DNA of 47,359 nt from Photobacterium sp. GB-56 (GCF_003026105.1 NZ_PYNW01000021.1:1-47359), one strand, 5' to 3'; counted from the stretch's first letter, positions 17,668 through 27,732 are shown. Notes: generated from the sequence alone by a model not told the origin. Made by a program: numbers and translations.

Positions 17668-18789
17668 TTACGCTGCTAACTTTTCTAAAATACGTTGTAA
17701 TAAACGGATACGCGGCTCAATCGAAGTGAGATCTAGCCATTCATCAGCACTGTGGAAACCTGCACCAATAGGACCTAGACCATCTAATGTTGGAACACCT
17801 AACACTGCAGTTAGGTTTGCATCAGATCCACCACCGACGGCTTGCCATGTAATATCAATACCCAAGTCTTTACCGATCGCTTCAACTTGTGCCATTAATC
17901 GCTCTGTTTGTGGGCTTGGCACCATCGATGGTTTATGCGCTTCACGCTCAGCAATAACTGTGATGTTCGGAGTAAAAGGAGTATCACACAGTGCACGAAT
18001 TTTCTGATCTGCGGCTGCATACTCATCGTTGTCCCAGAAACGTACATCAACAATCGCTTCAGCAAAATCAGCCACAATATTGGCACCAGCTCCCCCTTTA
18101 ACTACACTCACATTAAAAGTAGTACCAGAAACGAAATTGGTTAGCTCATTGATCGCAATGATCCAGTGTGCCATCTCACTGATTGCACTACGGCCATTTT
18201 CAGGTTCATTTCCTGCATGTGCTGCTTTACCATGGAAGCTTAAGCGATAGCGTGCCATACCTTTACGGGCTTTAACTAAAGAGCCGTCAGCGCGAGCCGC
18301 TTCAGCGACGAAAACATGCTTTGCATTAACGGCGACACTTTTAAGCCATGCTTCAGAATGTAATGAGCCAATTTCTTCATCTGGGTTCATGCATACACAG
18401 ATAGAAAGTTTATCTAAGATCTGCTGATCTAAACCACGTAGTGCGTAAACAATATTTAATAACCCTGATTTCATATCAGAAACCCCGGGGCCATAAGCTT
18501 TTGTTTCATCGGTTGTCATTGGGCGAGCAGCTGCTGTACCAACAGGAAATACGGTATCCATGTGGCCGATCAGCATGGCATCAATATGGTCGGCTTCAGG
18601 TTTGTTACGAATTTCTAGGCCAGTTCCTGCAATACCACAATCGACACGTTTAATGTGCCATCCCAGATCTTGGTATTTTGTTGCCATGGTCTCAGCAATA
18701 GCATTAATACCGTCAACGGTTAGCGTACCGCAGTCAATATTGATTAAAGGACGAAGTTCTTCTAAGTAAGCATCAAGAGAAAAAGACAT
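17668..18789 (-). CDS. M20-family metallopeptidase (carboxypeptidase G2-like)
   Basis: A 373-residue zinc peptidase of the M20 family. Metal and catalytic residues are visible: the His and Asp of GHMDTVFP, the bridging Asp of GPGVSDMKSG, the Glu pair in NPDEEIGS, and the late His of GFHSADEW. A dimerisation domain lies in the middle. There is no signal peptide, so it acts in the cytosol, probably on peptides or N-acyl amino acids. The ATG at 18789 has GGAGC six bases upstream. The remnant of a YjiG-like membrane protein lies just upstream on the same strand, suggesting the peptidase once belonged to a transport operon. Confidence 0.88.
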   Translation of the reverse strand: MSFSLDAYLEELRPLINIDCGTLTVDGINAIAETMATKYQDLGWHIKRVDCGIAGTGLEIRNKPEADHIDAMLIGHMDTVFPVGTAAARPMTTDETKAYGPGVSDMKSGLLNIVYALRGLDQQILDKLSICVCMNPDEEIGSLHSEAWLKSVAVNAKHVFVAEAARADGSLVKARKGMARYRLSFHGKAAHAGNEPENGRSAISEMAHWIIAINELTNFVSGTTFNVSVVKGGAGANIVADFAEAIVDVRFWDNDEYAAADQKIRALCDTPFTPNITVIAEREAHKPSMVPSPQTERLMAQVEAIGKDLGIDITWQAVGGGSDANLTAVLGVPTLDGLGPIGAGFHSADEWLDLTSIEPRIRLLQRILEKLAA

Positions 18790-18883
18790 ATAAAGCTCCA
18801 AATAAGGGCTGTGTAATGATCAATAGGTGAAGAATAAAAGCAAATATGCAGCGCTATTATGAAAAGTTCATGCAATGAAAAGG

Positions 18884-18909
18884 CTTGCCGTGAAAGGGCC
18901 CACGGCAAG
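18884..18909 (-). terminator. Terminator behind the YjiG-like remnant
   Basis: CTTGCCGTG and CACGGCAAG form a perfect nine-bp stem right after the remnant's stop codon, with CCTTTTC following on the minus strand. Confidence 0.65.
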
Positions 18910-18917
18910 TTAAATAT

Positions 18918-19134
18918 TCACACTAAGATATTCATCACAAACATAGCAGCGAAGGCATTTAGCACTGAAATTGCAATCATAACTGGGATATAACGACCTT
19001 CAGTACCAATAGGCCCCATGATACGTCCCATGTATTGAACTTGTGACCCCATGAGGTAGATAGCAGGCGCCATAATGACAAGATCTAAATCCGTTACGTC
19101 ACGATGCGCTATTAAGGAAAAAGGTATGAGTATG
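18918..19134 (-). pseudogene. C-terminal remnant of a YjiG-like membrane protein
   Basis: Reading the minus strand to the TGA at 18918-18920 gives about 70 codons ending in a recognisable C-terminus: DVTDLDLVIMAPAIYLMG, then VQYMGRIMGP, then a last hydrophobic helix ending NAFAAMFVMNILV. This resembles the end of E. coli YjiG (nucleoside-recognition/SpmB-like family, PAIYLMGNPVQ near its C-terminus). The first part of the gene, which should be about 80 residues longer, is absent, and the sequence upstream does not continue the family pattern. It therefore looks like a deletion remnant that kept its terminator. The comparison is from memory. Confidence 0.7.
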
Positions 19135-19266
19135 TACCTGTTTATGCACGGTTTTAGTGAATAAAGACAATGACTACACGCAGCGGTGGGAACTCGAGGT
19201 TATTATTGATTTTTTTGTAACGGAAGGAAGGGTTGAACGACGAAATGAGTAATAGGTATAGAAACA
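19135..19266. other. Short non-coding junction between YjiG-like remnant and antiporter terminator
   Basis: The only open frame is about 31 codons from a GTG at 19159 on the plus strand, without a good ribosome binding site. It may be debris from the deletion that removed the front of the YjiG-like gene. Confidence 0.35.
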
Positions 19267-19306
19267 AATAAGCCCCATTATATTGGCTAATATAATGGGG
19301 CTTATT
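19267..19306 (-). terminator. Terminator of the NhaC-family antiporter gene
   Basis: A perfect 18-bp stem (AATAAGCCCCATTATATT with its reverse complement) around a four-base loop, followed on the minus strand by a T-rich run. Confidence 0.9.
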
Positions 19307-19324
19307 CTTTATGCTTAATAAATA

Positions 19325-20776
19325 TTATGAAGTTAACTGTTTAACAGCAAGTGCTTCTTCTTCATCATCTTGTGCTAATTGGGCTTCTGATGCTGGTGGA
19401 CAGCGATCCACAAACCACCCCATGAATGAACAGACAATGGTTACGATAATACAAACGAAGCTTAACCACATAAATGGTGCGTATGAGAACGTAGCAACAC
19501 CTAAAATGCTTGCCATATAAATACCGTTATCACTCCACGGCACCATACCTGAGGTCAACGTACCACCAAACTCAGCGTTACGAGAAAGGTTCTTACGTTG
19601 GTAGCCTAGACGGTCGTAATTTTTTGCACAAATTTTAGGTGTAAGGATCAGCGAAACATACATCGCAGAACCAAATACGTTACCTAGAAAAGCAGTAGCA
19701 ATAGTGGAAACGGATAGGCTACCTGCGGAATTTACGCGTTTTTCAAAAAGACGGGCAATAGTTTGCAGTACACCGACCTTATCTAATAGACCACCAAAAC
19801 CAAGACCGAAGATGATCACGGCGACTGAGCCAAGCATTGACGACATACCACCACGGTTTAGGATCGCATCAATAAACTCAACACCAGAGCTAATAGAAAA
19901 TGGTGCCCATGCAGTATTAAAGGCAACTAAAGGATCCATACCTTGGATCATCACTGCCCAAATAATACCCAATAGAGAACCTAGTGTAATAACAGGGAAT
20001 GATGGTAAGCGTAAAGCCAGTAACACCAAGACAATAGCCACAGGAATAAAAGACAATGGTGAGATAACAAATTGCTTATCCATTGCTTGAATCACTGAAT
20101 CAACTTGCGTCATATCTACATTGCCTGAGTAGTGGTAACCCACAACAGTAAATAGAATGGCCGTGATCACGTAACTGATCAGTGAGATAGGCAGCATACC
20201 TTTGATATGTTCCATGATTTCAACGTTAGACATAGAAGATGCCAAGATCACAGAATCTGATAGTGGTGACATTTTATCGCCGAAGTAACAGCCAGAAAGA
20301 ACAGCACCAGCAGTCATCGGAGCGGGAATACCTAAACCTTGGCCAATCCCCATCATAGCGATACCTGCCGTACCTGCTGCACCCCAAGAAGTACCGGTTG
20401 CTAACGCTGTTAATGAACAAATGATCATTGTTGCTAACAAGAAAATGGATGGGTGGATGGCTTTTAGACCGTAGTAAATAATGGTTGGAACAATACCACC
20501 TGCAATCCAAGTACCCACAAGCGCACCAACCGCAAGCAGAATTAATACGGCACCGAGACCATTAGCAATACCTTTTGTGGCGGCTTTTTCTAATGATTTG
20601 TAATCATGGCCTAGTTTTATACCTAACCCAATGATAATGAACCAGCCGATGTAGAGTGCTAGTTGAATAGGTAAATTTAACTTAGCGGTAAATGAGAATG
20701 CTAGTGCAAGGAAAATACCGAGAGCAACAAGAACTTGCATCAACGAGGGTAGTTTCACGACAGTCTGTTTTTCCAT
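19325..20776 (-). CDS. nhaC: NhaC-family Na+/H+ antiporter
   Basis: A 483-residue inner-membrane carrier of the NhaC family, with about 12 hydrophobic segments. The family features GTSWGAAGTAGIAMMGIG, GCYFGDKMSPLSDSVILAS and the late GGTLTSGMVPWSDNG are all present. Members exchange sodium for protons or organic acids (for example malate-lactate), so the substrate is uncertain. The ATG at 20776 follows an AAGG-type site. The gene stands alone, with a very strong terminator behind it and a long untranslated region in front. Confidence 0.88.
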   Translation of the reverse strand: MEKQTVVKLPSLMQVLVALGIFLALAFSFTAKLNLPIQLALYIGWFIIIGLGIKLGHDYKSLEKAATKGIANGLGAVLILLAVGALVGTWIAGGIVPTIIYYGLKAIHPSIFLLATMIICSLTALATGTSWGAAGTAGIAMMGIGQGLGIPAPMTAGAVLSGCYFGDKMSPLSDSVILASSMSNVEIMEHIKGMLPISLISYVITAILFTVVGYHYSGNVDMTQVDSVIQAMDKQFVISPLSFIPVAIVLVLLALRLPSFPVITLGSLLGIIWAVMIQGMDPLVAFNTAWAPFSISSGVEFIDAILNRGGMSSMLGSVAVIIFGLGFGGLLDKVGVLQTIARLFEKRVNSAGSLSVSTIATAFLGNVFGSAMYVSLILTPKICAKNYDRLGYQRKNLSRNAEFGGTLTSGMVPWSDNGIYMASILGVATFSYAPFMWLSFVCIIVTIVCSFMGWFVDRCPPASEAQLAQDDEEEALAVKQLTS

Positions 20777-21486
20777 ACTTCTAACCTTGTTTATCGTACC
20801 TGTAAATGAGCTGCTAGCCCAAAGTCAGTAATGAATATTTCTATACTGGTTAATAAATCACATGCATCACAGCTTGTAACAAACTTCGGCTACTGTAGCA
20901 GCTAGCCTTAAAACCGCGATAAATAATGTTTCTATATGTGACCTGAGTCTTTTGCTTTAAAAGATGAGCAAAAGTGCTGCTTTTTTGTGTTTATTTTGTT
21001 AAATAATGGTTTTTATTTTGTGTTTTTATATTGGTTTTATTATTCTGGTTATTTATTTCAAAACATAAAGATAATGTTTAAATTAGTTTAAAAAACCAAA
21101 ATACATTCATTTTATAAATAATATATCCAATAAAGTTAGGTTAGAGAGATTATCAGGATAGCCGGGGGTTTTCAAAGATATGTATTTAATTGAATTATAT
21201 GGTCTTGAATGTTTAATTTCATATTTAGAGTTAAAAACATACATTAAGTACTAGTTTTTAAGCCTTTTTGCTGTTTTATTCTTCTTTGCTGTTGCATTTT
21301 TGAACTTATAAAAATAACTAATACCAGTAATAAGAAATTCAAATATCGATAAATTAACAAAGATTGTTACTCTTTTTTGCGATAGTATTTTGAAGTGGAT
21401 ATTAAAATTATGCTTGTTTTTAAGCCTTTAAATCTCTATAGATGGAAACAGCAGCCGTTAAATTACGACAGGGAGTGTAGTAGCAA
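20777..21486. other. Divergent intergenic region between the antiporter gene and asd
   Basis: About 710 bp with no coding sequence. Near the antiporter gene, AGCTGCTA at 20809 and TAGCAGCT at 20896 could pair in its leader RNA. The middle (about 21000-21130) is extremely AT-rich. I looked for a lysine riboswitch on both strands, because both neighbouring gene types can be under such control, and did not find the conserved core. Confidence 0.5.
21377..21405 (+). promoter_or_regulatory. Possible sigma-70 promoter of asd
   Basis: TTGCGA, 17 bases, TATTAA, about 80 bp before the asd start. Tentative because the region is AT-rich. Confidence 0.3.
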
Positions 21487-22605
21487 ATGATGAAAGTAGG
21501 TTTAGTTGGTTGGCGTGGTATGGTCGGTTCTGTACTGATGCAACGTATGGTCGAAGAGGGTGATTTTAAACTAATTGACCCTGTATTCTATTCAACCTCT
21601 CAGATTGGTATTCCAGCGCCTAATTTAGGTAAAGATGCAGGCATGCTGCAAGATGCCTTTGATTTAGAAAGCTTAAAAAAACTTGATGCCATTATTACCT
21701 GTCAAGGTGGTGGCTACACTGAAAAAGTGTACCCAGCGTTACGTCAAGCAGGCTGGAAAGGTTACTGGATTGATGCGGCATCAACATTACGTATGAAGCC
21801 AGAATCAATTATTACACTTGATCCTGTTAACTTTGATCAAATTCAGCAAGGTATTCACAATGGTACCAATACGTATGTTGGTGGTAACTGTACAGTTAGC
21901 TTAATGCTGATGGCTGTCGGTGGCCTATATAAGGCAGGACTTGTTGAGTGGATGACGTCACAAACATATCAAGCAGCTTCTGGTGCGGGTGCTAAGAACA
22001 TGCGTGAGTTGATCAGCCAAATGGGTGTGATTAACGATTCAGTGACAAGCGAGCTCGCGAATCCATCAACATCGATTCTTGATATTGACCGTAAAGTGGC
22101 AGATACCTTACGTTCAAGCGATTTCCCATCACAAGAGTTTGGTGCGCCATTAGCCGGTTCTTTGATCCCTTGGATCGATGTGAAGCGTGAAAATGGTCAA
22201 AGCAAAGAAGAATGGAAAGCGTCTGTTGAAACGAACAAAATTCTTGGTTTAGAGGATTCTCCAATCCCAATTGATGGTACTTGTGTACGTATTGGTGCGA
22301 TGCGCTGTCACAGCCAAGCACTAACATTAAAGCTGAAGAAAAATGTACCGCTAGATGAAATCGAAGAAATGATTGCATCACATAATGATTGGGTAAAAGT
22401 TATCCCGAATGATCGTGATGTAACAGTGCAAGAGTTAAGCCCTGCTAAAGTAACGGGTACACTATCGGTACCGGTTGGTCGTCTTCGTAAACTTGCGATG
22501 GGTGATGATTACCTGAACGCCTTTACTGTTGGTGATCAGCTACTATGGGGTGCTGCTGAGCCACTTCGTCGTACACTGCGTATTATCCTTTCTGAAAAAG
22601 CATAA
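21487..22605 (+). CDS. asd: Aspartate-semialdehyde dehydrogenase
   Basis: Asd reduces aspartyl phosphate to aspartate semialdehyde with NADPH, the branch point for lysine, diaminopimelate, methionine and threonine. The 372-residue protein matches the E. coli type (367): N-terminal NADP-binding [18 protein letters not shown], nucleophile Cys135 in [10 protein letters not shown], and a catalytic histidine in [18 protein letters not shown] lies upstream of the tandem ATG ATG; starting at the first gives Cys135 the same number as in E. coli. It is monocistronic, with a strong terminator behind. Confidence 0.97.
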   Translation: MMKVGLVGWRGMVGSVLMQRMVEEGDFKLIDPVFYSTSQIGIPAPNLGKDAGMLQDAFDLESLKKLDAIITCQGGGYTEKVYPALRQAGWKGYWIDAASTLRMKPESIITLDPVNFDQIQQGIHNGTNTYVGGNCTVSLMLMAVGGLYKAGLVEWMTSQTYQAASGAGAKNMRELISQMGVINDSVTSELANPSTSILDIDRKVADTLRSSDFPSQEFGAPLAGSLIPWIDVKRENGQSKEEWKASVETNKILGLEDSPIPIDGTCVRIGAMRCHSQALTLKLKKNVPLDEIEEMIASHNDWVKVIPNDRDVTVQELSPAKVTGTLSVPVGRLRKLAMGDDYLNAFTVGDQLLWGAAEPLRRTLRIILSEKA

Positions 22606-22624
22606 TATTCGTTAGTTGAAAATA

Positions 22625-22654
22625 AAAAACGCCTGCAGTGATGCAGGCGTTTTT
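22625..22654. terminator. Bidirectional terminator between asd and the RND pump
   Basis: AAAAACGCCTGCA and TGCAGGCGTTTTT pair perfectly around a four-base loop between converging genes; T-runs exist on both strands. Confidence 0.9.
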
Positions 22655-22678
22655 ACTTATAGCAACGTTGATTTAGTG

Positions 22679-25600
22679 TTATTTTCGTTGACGGAAACCA
22701 CGGCCACCTAAGATGGTTTTTAGTACGTCTTTTTCTCTTAATCTACTCATCCCGACATAAGCAACTGGAACAAGAAATAGTGAGAAAAATGTGCCGGCGG
22801 TTAATCCTCCCACTAAGACCAAACCAATATTTACGCGACCTAATGAGCCAGGACCTGATGCAAATGCCAGGGGTAGAGCACCTAAAATCATGGTTAATGA
22901 TGTCATTAAAATTGGACGTAAACGTGAGCGAGCACTATGGATTGCCGCCTCAATGGCAGTTTTACCATGCTTACGTTGCTCATTGGCAAATTCAACCAGC
23001 AAGATCCCATGTTTAGTGACCAATCCGACTAAGGTTAATAAGCCTATTTGTGAGTAAATATTGAGGCTTTGACCAAAGACCCAAAGGGTCAAAACAGCGC
23101 CTACAATACACAAAGGAACGGTAAGAAGGATGATCAGTGGATCAACGAAACTTTCAAATTGCGCAGCTAAGATCAGATAGATGAAAATGAGCGCCATTAA
23201 GAATAACGTTTGTGTACCATCTTGTGAGTCCATTAATTCTTTAACCACACCGTCGTAGGCATAGCTCTGTGAGTCATCAAGTAGCTCAGGTACATTTTCA
23301 TCAATGTAATTACGGACATCACTCGCAGTATAACCTGGCATTAATGTCGCTGTGATCTCAGCACTATTTTGTCCCATATAAGTTTTAAAACTGGACTCAG
23401 ATGTTACTGCTTTAATTGAAACGAATTCAGACAAAGGGATATTTTGTCCCGATTCTGACGCTACATAAAGCTTATCGATAATATCAAAGTTACCCAGATC
23501 TTTACGGTTTACTTGAACGCGAATAGGGTAGGTATAGCCGTCATCAGCCTGTAAGTTTGCCGCTTTCAATGAGCCAAGGAAGGTCGATAGTGCATTGGTT
23601 ACGTCAGTATAAGCCACGCCTGACAAGATGATTGCGTTACGGTCAATGCGTAAGTCATATCGCAGTTGATCTCGAAGTAATGAGCTTTTAACACGCGTTA
23701 AGCCTTTATACTCACTTAACTTTTTAACGATACGGTTAGCGGTGTCATTAAGCTTTGTATTATCTCGATTAACGGTTTTAAGCTGCAGTTTCAAATTGGT
23801 TGCTGCATTTAGACCATCAGCAGAGCGCACACTAAATGACATACTGTATGCAGACAGAGTACTTGCTGCTTTTTCAGTTAACTCAGCTACAATCTCATCT
23901 GCCGGTTTAGTACGTTTGCCCCAAGGTTCGAGTAAAATATGATTGGATGGTGTTGCTTCGATATAAGATAAATTTGCAGCAATATCTTTGTTATCTTCCA
24001 TAACCGTATTTAGCTCAGAGTTATGCTTAATATGATAACGACGACCGACACCGGTCGGTGCTTCTGAACTACCATCAATAAAGCCAGTATCTTCTATTGG
24101 CAACAATACTTGTGGCATCGACCATACCGCAACACCCGAAAGTGCGATAAGTGCCAGTGCAATACCCCCCATCAATGCTTTACGATCAAACCATTTAGAT
24201 AATTGTTTCGTGTAACCTAGTGATAGTTTGTGAATCTGCTTATCAATTGCAGCAAACCATTTAGGTTGTTGTGCTACCGGTTTAATTAAATACGCACACA
24301 TCATCGGTGACAGTGTTAATGCAACCATACCTGAGATGATCACTGATGCTGCAAGAGTAAAAGCAAATTGGCGGAACAGATCAGCTGTCATACCTGACAT
24401 TAAACCAATAGGCAGGTAAACCGCTGCAAGGGTCATTGTCATTGCTATTACTGGGAAGATAATTTCATTACTGCCCTTAATGGCGGCATTAAGCGGTGTT
24501 TCACCTTCTTCTATATAGCGATAACAATTTTCAACCACCACGATAGCATCATCAACCACAAGGCCGATCGCAAGAATAATGGCTAAAATAGTCAGCACGT
24601 TAATGCTGAAACCAAGAAATGACATTACTGCAAAAACACCAATAATACATACAGGGATAGTGATAATTGGGATTGATGCAATACGCAGTGAACCAAGGAA
24701 AAGTACCACAATTACGGATACTAAAACGATAGCTTCAAAGAGGGTATGGAAGCCTTGGTCGATAGATTCTTGAATGAAATCGGCTTGGTTATAGACCATC
24801 TTCATTTCTAAGCCATCTGGCAAGTGTTGCTGCATCTTGGTGATTTCAGCTTTTACACGAGCAGCTACATCAACCGGGTTCTCACTTTTCAGTGGTAGCA
24901 CCTGCAGTGACATTGCAGTTTCACCATTCACTTTAAGTTTGCTTGGTGTCAGGCTATTTTCACCCATTTTGACATCAGCCACATCTTTGATGCGAATGAT
25001 GTTGCCATCATCGACGCGGATAACGAGATCTTGTACATCTTTAACACTGGTTACTTGAGTCACTGGGTTAATTTGGAAATTACGCGCTTCACCAACGATC
25101 TGACCAACTGTGAATGATGAACTGTATGCACTGAGTGTTGTTACAATATCAGCGGGCTTAACATTGAGTGCCATCATACGGTTTGGGTTCAGCCAAACAC
25201 GGACAGCTTTTGCTGCACCACCATACGGTCCATATACCCCACCAACACCTTGAATATGTCTAAACTGTGGTTTGATTTGCTGGCCAATGAAGTCGTACAT
25301 CTCTTGCGAACTCATCTTCCCTTTATTGATAAAGGTAATAATGTTACTAGCTGAGCCCTTATCACCGGAATCATCGGTAACCGTCGGTTTATCAACCATA
25401 CTTGGTGGAAAATCAACGATAGCTTCAATGCTACTACGTAACTTATTCATTAAGTTCGCATATTCAACATCAGTAATACCATCGCTAAATTTTACATTTA
25501 ATGTACATTTACCTTGGGTACAGTCAGTCGTCATAATATCGACGCTTTCTAACCCTGTTGCGGCATTAATTAAATGTGTTGCGACATTTCGTGACATGAA

Positions 25601-25771
25601 GTCTGCGCTAGCGCCATCAATACTGGCGGTAACCGTTGCTTTAGGCGTGTTGTGATCAGGGAAATATTGAATTGCAAGTTTTTGGAAAGAAAACAAACCA
25701 ATAAGAATAATTGCAATACTTAACACTGAAGCAAAAACAGGATGTTTAATACAGACTTCAGGTAGTCTCAT
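22679..25771 (-). CDS. RND efflux pump, inner-membrane subunit (HAE-1 family)
   Basis: A 1,030-residue proton-driven drug exporter like AcrB/MexB. The first helix begins after MRLPEVCIKHPVF; two large periplasmic loops follow helices 1 and 7; the proton-relay aspartates are seen in GLVVDDAIVVVEN on helix 4; and a second-half GLVTKHGILLVEF lies on helix 10. Its ATG lies 14 bases inside the end of the adaptor gene, so the two are translationally coupled. No outer-membrane channel gene accompanies them, so TolC is presumably supplied from elsewhere. The drug range cannot be read from sequence. Confidence 0.95.
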   Translation of the reverse strand: MRLPEVCIKHPVFASVLSIAIILIGLFSFQKLAIQYFPDHNTPKATVTASIDGASADFMSRNVATHLINAATGLESVDIMTTDCTQGKCTLNVKFSDGITDVEYANLMNKLRSSIEAIVDFPPSMVDKPTVTDDSGDKGSASNIITFINKGKMSSQEMYDFIGQQIKPQFRHIQGVGGVYGPYGGAAKAVRVWLNPNRMMALNVKPADIVTTLSAYSSSFTVGQIVGEARNFQINPVTQVTSVKDVQDLVIRVDDGNIIRIKDVADVKMGENSLTPSKLKVNGETAMSLQVLPLKSENPVDVAARVKAEITKMQQHLPDGLEMKMVYNQADFIQESIDQGFHTLFEAIVLVSVIVVLFLGSLRIASIPIITIPVCIIGVFAVMSFLGFSINVLTILAIILAIGLVVDDAIVVVENCYRYIEEGETPLNAAIKGSNEIIFPVIAMTMTLAAVYLPIGLMSGMTADLFRQFAFTLAASVIISGMVALTLSPMMCAYLIKPVAQQPKWFAAIDKQIHKLSLGYTKQLSKWFDRKALMGGIALALIALSGVAVWSMPQVLLPIEDTGFIDGSSEAPTGVGRRYHIKHNSELNTVMEDNKDIAANLSYIEATPSNHILLEPWGKRTKPADEIVAELTEKAASTLSAYSMSFSVRSADGLNAATNLKLQLKTVNRDNTKLNDTANRIVKKLSEYKGLTRVKSSLLRDQLRYDLRIDRNAIILSGVAYTDVTNALSTFLGSLKAANLQADDGYTYPIRVQVNRKDLGNFDIIDKLYVASESGQNIPLSEFVSIKAVTSESSFKTYMGQNSAEITATLMPGYTASDVRNYIDENVPELLDDSQSYAYDGVVKELMDSQDGTQTLFLMALIFIYLILAAQFESFVDPLIILLTVPLCIVGAVLTLWVFGQSLNIYSQIGLLTLVGLVTKHGILLVEFANEQRKHGKTAIEAAIHSARSRLRPILMTSLTMILGALPLAFASGPGSLGRVNIGLVLVGGLTAGTFFSLFLVPVAYVGMSRLREKDVLKTILGGRGFRQRK

Positions 25772-26915
25772 TGCTCTGCTCCTTCACTGATTTAGTTTTT
25801 TCCTGTCCTGCTTTTGCTGGATCGGTTGTTTTCTTTTTTTGCTCTTGTGCTGGTGCATCAGCTGTTGATGCTTGAGTCTTGATGATATTTACTAAAGTTT
25901 CATCATCGATTTTTTGATGACCAGTGACAACAACAATGTCATCTACCTTTAAGCCTTTTTCAACAATTACATAGCCATTATTAAGGTTGTTACCTAAAGT
26001 TAGGTAACGCTTAGTAGCAACATTATTTTTATCAACGACCCATACGTAACGATCTTCATTATGAGCAAGAATCGCGTTTTGTGGCGCGACAATTCGATTA
26101 GTTCGACCATTCACCATTTGGCTCACTTGAGCAAACATACCGGGTGCTAGAATATGATCTGGGTTTTCGATACGAGCATGAATAGCCACACGCCCCGTGT
26201 TTTTATTAACGGCTGGTGCGACGTAATCAACAATACCGTTAAATATCATATCCTTGTATGCTTCAACAGTCACAGTGATGGGCTGGCCTTTTACTGCTTT
26301 ACCAAGATCGTTTTGGCTAATGGTGTAGGAGACTTCAACAGGGTTGAGGTTATAAATACTTACCAGAGGTGTTGTTGCATCAATCATACTTCCTGCTGAT
26401 TTAGTGAAGTTGGTCAGTTCACCATCAAAAGGAGCGGTAATGGCATAATCTTTCAAAATGGCTTGTTGCTGGCGGTAATCGGCCGCTGCAAGGTTCGCGG
26501 CATCTTGAAGCTCTTCAAAATCTTGCTTAGATAATGCGCCAGGTTGTTTTCTATTTAACTCAGCAACACGTTTTACTTTGTTTCTTGCTGTAGTTAAAGA
26601 ACTTGCCGCTTTATCTAAATCAGCTTTTGCTTTACTACTATCTAGTTTTGCGATTAGTTGACCTTTTTTAACCACATCACCATCTTTAAAGTTTATGGCA
26701 ACAAGTTTACCGGGAGTACTGAATGTGAGTTCAGCAAAATCAATCGCATTGATTTTACCTACTTCATTTAATGTAGCGACAAACTCTTTGGTAGAGATAG
26801 GCTCGACAGTAACAGGAACTGCTTGTTGTTTCTCGTCATCTTTTGCGTGAGCAAAGTTCGATATTGTTAAAGCCATAAGGGTAAATAGGAGTGGGGATAA
26901 CTTTTTGTAGTGCAC
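25758..26915 (-). CDS. RND efflux pump, periplasmic adaptor
   Basis: A 385-residue membrane-fusion protein linking the RND pump to the outer-membrane channel. A Sec signal fills residues 1-24 (ending NFAHA); there is no lipobox cysteine, so unlike AcrA it is probably not lipidated. Then come a beta-barrel/lipoyl part with GKINAIDFAELTF and FKDGDVVKKGQLIAKLD, a coiled-coil hairpin (about 85-145), and the second lipoyl half ITAPFDGELT. The last 45 residues are rich in Lys, Gln and Glu and look disordered. The start is GTG at 26915, chosen because it gives a full signal peptide. Confidence 0.92.
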   Translation of the reverse strand: MHYKKLSPLLFTLMALTISNFAHAKDDEKQQAVPVTVEPISTKEFVATLNEVGKINAIDFAELTFSTPGKLVAINFKDGDVVKKGQLIAKLDSSKAKADLDKAASSLTTARNKVKRVAELNRKQPGALSKQDFEELQDAANLAAADYRQQQAILKDYAITAPFDGELTNFTKSAGSMIDATTPLVSIYNLNPVEVSYTISQNDLGKAVKGQPITVTVEAYKDMIFNGIVDYVAPAVNKNTGRVAIHARIENPDHILAPGMFAQVSQMVNGRTNRIVAPQNAILAHNEDRYVWVVDKNNVATKRYLTLGNNLNNGYVIVEKGLKVDDIVVVTGHQKIDDETLVNIIKTQASTADAPAQEQKKKTTDPAKAGQEKTKSVKEQSNETT

Positions 26916-27086
26916 GTCGTATAACTCTCTTATTTCAGGATAAGGGTGTCAATCTTAGTTAATTTATATTAAATAGCCATATGAATTGTCAGTGAATGGT
27001 TAGCTTATCATTGCATCTTGGCGCATATCTATTTGGATGTCGGTTATATTTCTAATTTAGCTGATAGGAATTCAGATACAAAAAAA

Positions 27087-27112
27087 CCGTAAATAGATGC
27101 TTCTATTTACGG
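27087..27112 (-). terminator. Terminator of sodB
   Basis: CCGTAAATAGA and TCTATTTACGG pair; on the minus strand a run of about seven T follows. Confidence 0.85.
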
Positions 27113-27147
27113 CTTTAATTTTGGGTTTGCGCTTATTTTATGAGCAA

Positions 27148-27732
27148 TTATGCTGCTAGGTTTTTAGCAACGAAATCCCAGTTTACTAGTGACCAGAAAC
27201 CATCCATGTAGCTTGGACGTAGGTTGCGGTAGTCGATGTAGTAAGCGTGTTCCCATAGATCAACAGTTAGTAGCGGTGTTACGCCTTCTTCTGTGATTGG
27301 GCAACCAGCGTTAGAAGTGTTAACGATAGCTAGAGAGCCGTCAGCGTTCTTCACTAACCAAGTCCAAGAAGAACCGAAGTTGTTGATTGCTGAATCTGTG
27401 AATTTAGCTTTGAACTCAGCGAAAGAACCGAATGCTTTTTCGATTGCTGCTGCTACTTCACCTGTCGGTTCGCCGCCAGCGTTAGGCGCTAAACAGTTCC
27501 AGTAGAACGTGTGGTTCCAAACTTGAGCCGCATTGTTAAATACACCGCCAGTTGAAGTTTTAATGATGTCTTCAAGTGACTTTTCAGCAAGCTCTGTACC
27601 TTCAACAAGGCCGTTAAGCTTAACAACGTAAGTGTTGTGGTGCTTACCGTAGTGGTACTCTAGAGTTTCTTGAGAAATGTGTGGCTCAAGAGCGTTCATT
27701 GCGAAAGGTAGAGCTGGTAATTCAAATGCCAT
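27148..27732 (-). CDS. sodB: Iron superoxide dismutase
   Basis: A 194-residue cytosolic FeSOD that converts superoxide to oxygen and hydrogen peroxide. Metal ligands are His27, His74, Asp158 and His162, and the second-sphere Gln70 in NNAAQVWNHTFYW is the position used by the iron type. The leader is notable: two hairpins lie before the ribosome binding site (27786-27805 and 27757-27770), the zone where E. coli sodB is controlled by the RyhB small RNA. Here that control is inferred. A second, manganese-type enzyme is encoded at 36418-37032. Confidence 0.96.
   Translation of the reverse strand: MAFELPALPFAMNALEPHISQETLEYHYGKHHNTYVVKLNGLVEGTELAEKSLEDIIKTSTGGVFNNAAQVWNHTFYWNCLAPNAGGEPTGEVAAAIEKAFGSFAEFKAKFTDSAINNFGSSWTWLVKNADGSLAIVNTSNAGCPITEEGVTPLLTVDLWEHAYYIDYRNLRPSYMDGFWSLVNWDFVAKNLAA

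Noticed and set aside
20840..20875. CRP site upstream of the antiporter gene (TGTGATGCATGTGATT on the minus strand)
   Set aside because: Only one half-site fits; the second half should read TCACA.
20777..21486. Lysine riboswitch in front of the antiporter gene or asd
   Set aside because: I searched both strands for the conserved L-box core and saw only isolated similar words; there is no matching multi-helix layout.
22780..25655. Several open frames of 60-127 codons on the plus strand opposite the RND pump genes
   Set aside because: They are antisense to well-conserved coding sequence, lack ribosome binding sites and resemble no family.
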